Source: Parenemella sanctibonifatiensis (GTDB taxonomy: Bacteria > Actinomycetota > Actinomycetes > Propionibacteriales > Propionibacteriaceae). From it: DNA of 64,000 bases. The notes below the pieces were generated by a model. It was not told the DNA's origin and did not search any database. It saw only the letters and a list, made by a program, of their open reading frames with translations. The stretch lies in NCBI RefSeq assembly GCF_002250565.1, contig NZ_NMVJ01000008.1, forward strand, positions 124,001-188,000. The letters run 5' to 3'. Shown in pieces: positions 58,224 to 64,000 of the stretch; position 1 is the stretch's first letter, and each line of letters opens with the position of its first letter. Both the position numbers and the translations under genes were made by a program.

Positions 58224-59327
58224 TCAGCTCTCCAGCTGGTTCTTGACGGTGGCGAGCAGCTCACGCCAGGAGTCGACGAACTTCTCCACGCCCTCGTCCT
58301 CGAGCTGCTGCACGACATCGTCCATGTCGATGCCGACCGCGGCCACGGCCTCCATCACCTTGGTGGCCTCGGCGGCGACGGCCGGGCCACCCAGCGGCGT
58401 ACCGGTCAGTTCACCGTGGTCGGCCCAGGCATCCATGGTGGCGCCGGGCATGGTGTTGACCACGCCGTCGCCGACCAGCTCGGAGACATACATGGTGTCG
58501 GGGTAGTCGGGGTTCTTCACCCCGGTCGAGGCCCACAGCGGCCGCTGCCGGTTGGCGCCGGCGCGAGCCAGTGCCTCCCAACGGCTGCCAGCGATGGTCT
58601 CCTCGAACAGGGCGTACGCCAGCTGGGCGTTGGCGATGGCGGTGCGGCCACGCAGCGCCAGCGCCTCCGGGGAACCGATCGCCTCGAGGCGCTTGTCGAC
58701 CTCGGAATCCACCCGGGACACGAAGAAGGAGGCGACCGAGTGCAGCGTCGACAGGTCGATGCCGCTGGCCTGGGCCTTCTCGAGTCCGTCGAGGTAGGCG
58801 TTGATGACCTCGCGGTAGCGATCCAGGGAGAAGATCAGCGTGACGTTGACGCTGATGCCGGCCGCGATCGTCTCGGTGATGGCGGGCAGCCCCTCCTTGG
58901 TGGCGGGGATCTTGATGAGGACGTTGTCCTTGGCGACCAGCTTGTGGAGCAGCTTCGCCTGGTTGACGGTGCCCTCGGTGTCGTGGGCCAGACCCGGGTC
59001 GACCTCGATCGAGACTCGGCCGTCGTAACCGGAGGTGGCCTGGGCCAGCGGCGCGAATGCGTCACAGGCGGAGGCCACGTCACGGGTGGTGAGGGCGCGG
59101 ACGACCTCGTCGGCCGAGGAGCCCGACAGCTCGGCGAGCTGCGCGGCGTACGCGTCGCCAGTCGCCAGGGCCTTGGCGAAGATGGTCGGGTTGGTGGTGA
59201 CGCCGACCACCGACGACTCGGAGATGCGGTCAGCCAGGGTCCCCGAGTTGATCATGTCGCGGGACAGGTCGTCCAGCCAAATGGAGACGCCGGCGTCGTG
59301 GAGGGCCTTGAGGCGAGAGTTGGCCAT
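58224..59327 (-). CDS. tal: Transaldolase
   Basis: Transfers a dihydroxyacetone unit between sugar phosphates in the non-oxidative pentose-phosphate pathway. The 367-residue product has the TalB/actinobacterial features [11 protein letters not shown], the Schiff-base lysine in [22 protein letters not shown] and WASTGVKNP. Length is as usual for the actinobacterial subfamily. ATG 59327 is 32 bases after tkt. Confidence 0.97.
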   Translation of the reverse strand: MANSRLKALHDAGVSIWLDDLSRDMINSGTLADRISESSVVGVTTNPTIFAKALATGDAYAAQLAELSGSSADEVVRALTTRDVASACDAFAPLAQATSGYDGRVSIEVDPGLAHDTEGTVNQAKLLHKLVAKDNVLIKIPATKEGLPAITETIAAGISVNVTLIFSLDRYREVINAYLDGLEKAQASGIDLSTLHSVASFFVSRVDSEVDKRLEAIGSPEALALRGRTAIANAQLAYALFEETIAGSRWEALARAGANRQRPLWASTGVKNPDYPDTMYVSELVGDGVVNTMPGATMDAWADHGELTGTPLGGPAVAAEATKVMEAVAAVGIDMDDVVQQLEDEGVEKFVDSWRELLATVKNQLES

Positions 59328-59359
59328 GATGTCAGTTCCTTTCGCGATGATCTGAGGAC

Positions 59360-61543
59360 TCAGAACTTGCTGGCGTCGGCGGGGCCGACGGGGCCGTGGG
59401 CGGCCCGGGGCAGACGCAGCGCCGGAGTCTTGACGTCGTCAAGGCTCTCGTGAGCGGCGGCCACCACAGCCTCGGCGGTGAAGCCGAACTTGGTGAACAG
59501 GTCGCTGCCCTTGGCGGAGGCGCCGTAGTGGTCGATGGCAACGGCGCGGCCGGCGTCGCCCAGCAGGTCGGCCCAGCTCGTGGCCAGACCGGCCTCGACG
59601 ACGACCCGTGCCTTGACCTGCGGCGGGATCACCGAGGTGCGGTAGTCGTCGTCCTGCTCGTCGAACCACTCCCGCGACGGCATCGACACGACGCGCGCCT
59701 GGATGCCCTGCTCGGCGAGCTGGGTCTGGGCGGCCAGTGCGAGCTGGACCTCGGAGCCGGTGCCGATGAGAACGACCTCGGGCTCACCGTCGCTGTCCTT
59801 GAGGACGTAGCCGCCCTTGCTGACGTTGTCAGCGGTGGCGTAGCCGTCGGTGCCCCGGGGGACCGTAGGCACGTTCTGACGGGTGAGGATGAGGGCGGCT
59901 GGACGATCATTGTTGGCCAGGATGGCCTTCCAGGCCTCGACGGTCTCGTTGCCGTCGGCCGGCCGGACCACGTCCAGGCCCGGGATGGCGCGCAGGGCGG
60001 TCAGGTGCTCGATCGGCTGGTGGGTGGGGCCGTCTTCGCCGACGCCGATGGAGTCGTGGGTCCACACGTAGGTGACCGGGGCCTTCATCAGCGCCGAGAG
60101 TCGGACCGCACCGCGCATGTAGTCGCTGAACACCAGGAAGGTGGCGGCGTACGGGCGGGTCAGGCCGTCCAGGGCGATGCCGTTGACGATGGCGCCCATG
60201 CCGTGTTCGCGGATGCCGAAGTGGAGCACCCGGCCGTAGGGGTTGCCGGAGAACATCTCCGACTGCCGGTCCTCGGGCAGGAAGCTGGGCTCGTCGTCCG
60301 GGGTGGTGTTGTTGGAGCCGGCCAGGTCAGCCGAGCCGCCCCACAACTCGGGCAGCTGCTTGGCGGCAGCCGACAGGAACTTGCCGCTGGCGGCGCGGGT
60401 GGCGACACCCTTCTCGTCGGCCTCGAAGACCGGCAGGTCCGCGTCCCAGCCCTCGGGCAGTTCGCGGGAGCTGAGCCGATCCAGCAGCGCGGCGCGCTCC
60501 GGGTTGGCCTCGCGCCAGGCGTCGAACTTGGGCTGCCAGGCCTGATGGGCCCGCTGGCCGCGCTCGACGAGCTTGCGGGTGTGGGCCAGCACCTCGTCGG
60601 CGACCTCGAAGTTGACCTCGGGGTCGAAGCCGAGCGCCTTCTTGGTGTTGGCGATCTCATCCTCGCCGAGGGCGGCGCCGTGGGCCTTGCCAGTGCCCTG
60701 CAGGGTCGGGGCGGGCCAGCCGATGATGGTGCGCAGCCGGATGAAGGAGGGCTGGTCGGTGACCTCGCGGGCCGCCACGACGGCGTCCTTGAGGGCGGCC
60801 AGGTTCTCGGTGTAGTCGCCATCACCGATCCAGTCGATGGTCTGGACGTGCCAGCCATACGCCTCGTAGCGAGCGGCGGTGTCCTCGGTGAAGGCGATGT
60901 TGGTGTCGTCCTCGATGGAGATCCGGTTGTCGTCCCAGATCACCGTGAGGTTGCCCAGTCGCTGGGTCGCGGCGAGCGAGGATGCCTCGGCACTGACGCC
61001 CTCCTGCAGGTCGCCGTCGGAGGCGATGGCGTAGATGTGGTGGTCGAAGATCGACTCGCCGGCGGGCGCATCCGGGTCGAGCAGGCCGCGCTTGCGGCGG
61101 CCCGCCATGGCCATGCCGACGGCGTTGCCGACGCCCTGACCGAGGGGGCCGGTGGTGGTCTCGACTCCGGGGGTGTGGGCGTGTTCGGGGTGGCCCGGGG
61201 TGGCCGACCCCCAGGTCCGCAGCGACTCGAGGTCGGACAGTTCCAGACCGAAGCCGCCCAGGAAGAGCTGGACATACAGGGTCAGGCTGGAGTGACCGGC
61301 CGACAGCACGAAGCGGTCACGGGCGATCCACTCCGGATCGCTGGGGTCATGGCGCATGATGTCCTGGAAGAGCAGGTACGCCGCGGGGGAGAGGCTCATC
61401 GCGGTGCCCGGGTGGCCGTTGCCGACCTTCTGCACGGCGTCAGCGGCGAGCAGGCGGCCAGTGTCGATGGCCCGCTGGTCCAGCTCACTCCAGCCGGTGG
61501 GCAGGGTGGTCGCAGAGACGGTCCGCTCAGTGGCGCTCATCAT
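59360..61543 (-). CDS. tkt: Transketolase
   Basis: Thiamine diphosphate-dependent transfer of two-carbon units. The 727-residue protein has the N-terminal [13 protein letters not shown], the ThDP motif with [10 protein letters not shown], a central pyrimidine-binding domain with [15 protein letters not shown] and a C-terminal domain. ATG 61543 follows AAAGGA closely; ATG 61540 is equally likely. It is the first gene of the tkt-tal-zwf-opcA-pgl operon and is divergent from ctaB, as in mycobacteria. TAGGGT (minus, about 61588-61583) may be the -10. Confidence 0.98.
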   Translation of the reverse strand: MMSATERTVSATTLPTGWSELDQRAIDTGRLLAADAVQKVGNGHPGTAMSLSPAAYLLFQDIMRHDPSDPEWIARDRFVLSAGHSSLTLYVQLFLGGFGLELSDLESLRTWGSATPGHPEHAHTPGVETTTGPLGQGVGNAVGMAMAGRRKRGLLDPDAPAGESIFDHHIYAIASDGDLQEGVSAEASSLAATQRLGNLTVIWDDNRISIEDDTNIAFTEDTAARYEAYGWHVQTIDWIGDGDYTENLAALKDAVVAAREVTDQPSFIRLRTIIGWPAPTLQGTGKAHGAALGEDEIANTKKALGFDPEVNFEVADEVLAHTRKLVERGQRAHQAWQPKFDAWREANPERAALLDRLSSRELPEGWDADLPVFEADEKGVATRAASGKFLSAAAKQLPELWGGSADLAGSNNTTPDDEPSFLPEDRQSEMFSGNPYGRVLHFGIREHGMGAIVNGIALDGLTRPYAATFLVFSDYMRGAVRLSALMKAPVTYVWTHDSIGVGEDGPTHQPIEHLTALRAIPGLDVVRPADGNETVEAWKAILANNDRPAALILTRQNVPTVPRGTDGYATADNVSKGGYVLKDSDGEPEVVLIGTGSEVQLALAAQTQLAEQGIQARVVSMPSREWFDEQDDDYRTSVIPPQVKARVVVEAGLATSWADLLGDAGRAVAIDHYGASAKGSDLFTKFGFTAEAVVAAAHESLDDVKTPALRLPRAAHGPVGPADASKF

Positions 61544-61726
61544 GGGGTCCTTTCGACGTGGCGACTTCAGTTGTACGGCCCACCCTACTGCCGCACCACA
61601 GGGTCAGATTGGGCAGGTTCGAGATCAGGACGTAGACTGCGAAAAGTGCCGCGCCAGGTGGGCTGTCGGCGTCCCGCCCGGACCGGATCGAGCCGGCCGG
61701 CGTTATGGTGCAGGAGTGATGGACTG

Positions 61727-62680
61727 GTGTCGAAGACCGATGTGAGCGCAACGGTCCACAAGGGTTCGACCCGCACCGAAAGTGCCCCGCGAGCGATGGA
61801 CGTCCTCAAGGCGTATGTCGCGCTGACCAAGCCGCGGATCATCGAACTGCTCCTCATCACCACCCTGCCAGCGATGTTCCTGGCCAGCGGTGGCCTGCCC
61901 GCGTGGGACTTGGTGCTGTGGACGCTGATCGGCGGCATGCTAGCCGCTGGCTCGGCCAATGTCTTCAACTGCGTGCTGGACCGCGACATCGATGAGCAGA
62001 TGCGTCGCACCCGGCAGCGACCGATGCCGCGACACCAGGTCGGTGCCGTGCCCGCGACGATCTTCGGACTGGTGCTGGGGGTGGTCTCCACGCTGGTGCT
62101 CGGGTTGGGGGCCAACTGGCTGTCGGCCGGGCTTGCGCTCGCCGCGAACGCCTTCTATGTCTTCGTCTACACGATGTGGCTCAAGCGCCGCACGTGGCAG
62201 AACATCGTCTGGGGCGGGATCGCCGGTTGCTTCCCGCCGCTGATTGGTTGGACGGCGGTCACCAATGAGCTGGCGTGGGCGCCCCTGGTGATGTTCGGGA
62301 TTGTCTTTGCCTGGACGCCGCCGCACACTTGGGCGCTGGCGATGCGCTACAAGGACGACTATGCCGCTGCGAAGGTGCCGATGCTGCCGGTCGTGATGGG
62401 GCCGGTGCCGGTCGCCGTCCGGATCCTGGTGTGGACCGTCGTCACCGTGGCGATCTCGCTGGTGCTGTGGCCGGTGGCCGACACCGGGCTGATCTATCCG
62501 ATCGTGGCCGCGCTGACCGGTGCCGCCTTCATCGTTGAGGCCGTGATGCTGCTGCGCCGGGCCCAGTCCGGCAAGGTCGGCGCCTCGCTGCGTCCGATGC
62601 GGCTCTTTCACTGGTCCAACAGCTATCTGGCGTTGATCTTCTTGGCGATGGCGATCGACCCGCTGGTGCGGCTCGGCTGA
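61727..62680 (+). CDS. ctaB: Protoheme IX farnesyltransferase (heme O synthase)
   Basis: Adds a farnesyl group to heme b to give heme O for cytochrome oxidases. The 317-residue UbiA-family protein has about nine membrane helices and the two Asp-rich motifs: NVFNCVLDRDIDEQMRRTRQ (near 80) and YKDDYAAAKVPM (near 205). The start is GTG 61727 with AGGAG ten bases upstream; GTG 61742 is a possible alternative. The frame stays open far upstream antisense to tkt, which is rejected. Divergence from tkt matches other actinobacteria. Confidence 0.95.
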   Translation: MSKTDVSATVHKGSTRTESAPRAMDVLKAYVALTKPRIIELLLITTLPAMFLASGGLPAWDLVLWTLIGGMLAAGSANVFNCVLDRDIDEQMRRTRQRPMPRHQVGAVPATIFGLVLGVVSTLVLGLGANWLSAGLALAANAFYVFVYTMWLKRRTWQNIVWGGIAGCFPPLIGWTAVTNELAWAPLVMFGIVFAWTPPHTWALAMRYKDDYAAAKVPMLPVVMGPVPVAVRILVWTVVTVAISLVLWPVADTGLIYPIVAALTGAAFIVEAVMLLRRAQSGKVGASLRPMRLFHWSNSYLALIFLAMAIDPLVRLG

Positions 62681-62693
62681 CCCGTTCCTCGAG

Positions 62694-62715
62694 CGACCGG
62701 CGACCCGGTCGGTTT
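62694..62715 (+). terminator. ctaB terminator hairpin
   Basis: CGACCGG (62694-62700) and CCGGTCG (62705-62711) around a CGAC loop, followed by GTTT. It lies 14 bases after the ctaB stop. Confidence 0.6.
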
Positions 62716-62746
62716 GTGACGAATTGGCAACGGAAACCGCGTTCTG

Positions 62747-62776
62747 TTGACCCGCGTGTCGTGCGGGACCTAGCTT
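62747..62776 (+). promoter_or_regulatory. Promoter of the solute-binding protein gene
   Basis: TTGACC at 62747-62752 and TAGCTT at 62771-62776 with an 18-base spacer. A loose inverted sequence AACG-N7-CGTT (62730-62744) directly upstream could be a LacI-type operator, but it is short and unproven. Confidence 0.6.
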
Positions 62777-62813
62777 GCTGCCATCAGGGTTGTTGAAGCA
62801 AAGGAGCCTTCAC

Positions 62814-64000
62814 ATGTCAGGACTTGACCGACGGTCATTCATCGGCGGCGCCGCGGCGCTCGCCACCGGTGCACTCGCGCTGAGCGCATGCAGCACCGAC
62901 ACCGAGCCGACCTCGCAGGAGCCGCCGGCCAAGCAGGCAGAACAGGTACGCCCGTCGTACAAGGCGTACTCTCAGACCGAGCCCGACGTCGTCGGTGACC
63001 CGGAGAAGGGCATCGCTGATGCCTACTGGACCTTCCCGAATCCGGTGCCCGAGCGGGGTCTGAGCCTGCCGGAGATCGCGCCGATCAGCTTCCTCACCCA
63101 GGGCAATGCTCCGCCCACCGCACGTGAGAACAACCGTCGGTGGAAGGACCTCGAGGAGGCCACCGGCGCGGAGTGGAACATCACCTTCGGTGGCTACACC
63201 GAGTACGACGCCAAGTTCCAGACCACGGTGGCCGGCGGCGACCTGCCCGAGTTTGTCCAGATCGTCTCGGTGCCCCGTCAGCCTGAGCTGCTCGAGTCGC
63301 AGTTCGTCGACCTCACCGAATATCTGGCCGGTGACAAGGTGCTGGAGTACGAGGGGCTGGCCGCCATTCCCTCGACCGCCTGGGACGTCTCGATCCTCAA
63401 CGGTCGGCTGTGGGGCATCCCGCAGGCCCGCATCCCTGCCGGTCGCGTGATGCGCACCAGCAAGGCCAACCTGGACGCCGCAGGCATCGACTTCATGCCG
63501 GAGCCCTCGAACTACGAGGAGCTCGAGGCGATGTTCGCCGAGGTGACCGACAAGGCGGGCAACAAGTTCGCCATGGGCGCCCAACCGGTCTCGTGGTTCA
63601 TGAATCTGGTGCTGGAGGCGATGGGCGCGCCCAACGGCTGGCGGGTCAACGATGACGGCACCTTCGTCCACAGCAACGAGACCGAGGAGTGCACCGCGGC
63701 GCTCGAGTACGTCAAGAAGATTTGGGATGCCGGCTACTTCCACCCCAATTCTTTCTCCGAGCCGCAGAACAACGGTCAGTGGTGGAAGGCCGAGGTGACC
63801 ACCTTCTACGTCGAGGGCTTCTTGGGCGGTGTTCAGCTCAAGGAGTTCGGCGCCGACCGGGAGACCGGCCTGATGGTCAACCCGAAGTTCGACGGAGGCG
63901 GCGTTCCGATCAAGCACCTCGGCGCGGCGGCGTACTACGCCCCGATCGGCATCTCCAAGCAGGACTCCGAGGAGCGGATCCGCGAGCTGCTAGCGGTCGC
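62814..64000 (+). CDS. ABC transporter solute-binding lipoprotein, 5' part (runs off the window)
   Basis: The first 395 codons of an extracellular solute-binding protein. It begins MSGLDRRSFIGGAAALATG, a Tat-like twin-arginine signal with a lipobox (LSAC), so it is probably exported folded and lipid-anchored. The mature part shows the type I binding-protein layout with an N-terminal PTARENNRRWKDLEEATG and a middle SKANLDAAGIDFMPEPSNYEEL. This resembles the LipO-like CUT1 (oligosaccharide) family. ATG 62814 follows AAAGGAG. The transporter genes presumably follow downstream; the sugar cannot be told. Confidence 0.9.
   Translation, partial: MSGLDRRSFIGGAAALATGALALSACSTDTEPTSQEPPAKQAEQVRPSYKAYSQTEPDVVGDPEKGIADAYWTFPNPVPERGLSLPEIAPISFLTQGNAPPTARENNRRWKDLEEATGAEWNITFGGYTEYDAKFQTTVAGGDLPEFVQIVSVPRQPELLESQFVDLTEYLAGDKVLEYEGLAAIPSTAWDVSILNGRLWGIPQARIPAGRVMRTSKANLDAAGIDFMPEPSNYEELEAMFAEVTDKAGNKFAMGAQPVSWFMNLVLEAMGAPNGWRVNDDGTFVHSNETEECTAALEYVKKIWDAGYFHPNSFSEPQNNGQWWKAEVTTFYVEGFLGGVQLKEFGADRETGLMVNPKFDGGGVPIKHLGAAAYYAPIGISKQDSEERIRELLAV

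Noticed and set aside
61669-61691. CTGTCGGCG upstream of ctaB as a seventh damage motif
   Set aside because: The hexamer at the required distance is GGACCG, which is not a -10.
61704-61721. TATGGT followed by six bases and GTG upstream of ctaB as another leaderless start
   Set aside because: The GTG at 61716 is not in the ctaB frame. The in-frame GTG at 61727 has AGGAG upstream, so a led transcript is more likely.
59396-61726. Long plus-strand frame antisense to tkt, joined to ctaB
   Set aside because: The part before 61727 is antisense to a complete transketolase and resembles no protein. Only the ctaB part has membrane helices and motifs.
62753-62776. TGTCG before the solute-binding gene promoter as a damage motif
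   Set aside because: The distance to TAGCTT is two bases too short, and a normal TTGACC -35 is present.

Overview
The window is GC-rich, gene-dense, clean chromosome of an actinomycete. It carries the actinobacterial markers WhiA, RbpA, Wag31/DivIVA, SepF, OpcA, an ANTAR response regulator (PdtaR type), a mycothiol-dependent enzyme family member and an AftB-like arabinosyltransferase. The order of several blocks follows Mycobacterium. Gene content and style are compatible with Propionibacteriaceae, but that family assignment is inference. GTG starts, 4-base stop/start overlaps and GC hairpin terminators are common.

Layout. (1) 1-541: 5' part of a MoxR ATPase gene, divergent from mraZ. (2) 784-16820: the division and cell-wall (dcw) cluster mraZ-rsmH-ftsL-ftsI-murE-murF-mraY-murD-ftsW-murG-murC-ftsQ-ftsZ. 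It has a four-unit MraZ operator in front and a 28-bp-arm stem-loop between mraZ and rsmH. (3) 16817-21782: pgeF, sepF, yggT, wag31, a DksA/TraR-like gene, lspA and an RluD-family gene. (4) 21853-27504: pyk, tRNA-Leu(CAA), pdtaR, a hotdog thioesterase and polA. (5) 27532-30045 (minus): a class-F-like sortase gene followed by an AftB-like glycosyltransferase gene. (6) 30388-34349: rpsA, then a zinc-ribbon PrsW-like membrane protein and a Q/G-repeat membrane protein. (7) 34402-46899: uvrB, uvrA and uvrC, interspersed with a frameshifted Tat-secreted protein gene, a metallo-beta-lactamase-fold and mycothiol-enzyme pair, gene remnants (sialidase, RidA), a DUF222/HNH gene and a Rieske lipoprotein gene. 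(8) 46983-53860: rapZ-yvcK-whiA, gap-pgk-tpiA, secG, rbpA. (9) 61543-53939 (minus): pentose-phosphate operon tkt-tal-zwf-opcA-pgl plus a DUF1707 membrane protein. (10) 61727-64000: ctaB and the 5' part of a sugar-type ABC solute-binding lipoprotein gene.

Main observations. Six promoters (polA, uvrB, uvrA, uvrC, the sortase operon, the DUF222/HNH gene) carry TGTC(A/G) at one fixed distance from a TANNNT -10 hexamer. This is the layout of the mycobacterial DNA-damage promoter RecA-NDp, recognised by PafBC. The excision-repair genes and polA are expected members. A sortase/glycosyltransferase operon under the same control is unexpected and is the best candidate here for new biology. Separately, ten genes have a -10-like hexamer exactly 6 or 7 bases before the start codon, implying leaderless mRNAs. 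Other points of interest are the mraZ-rsmH stem-loop, a repeat-bearing C-terminal tail on FtsL, a 16-bp palindrome in front of wag31, and a decayed region between uvrA and the DUF222 gene.
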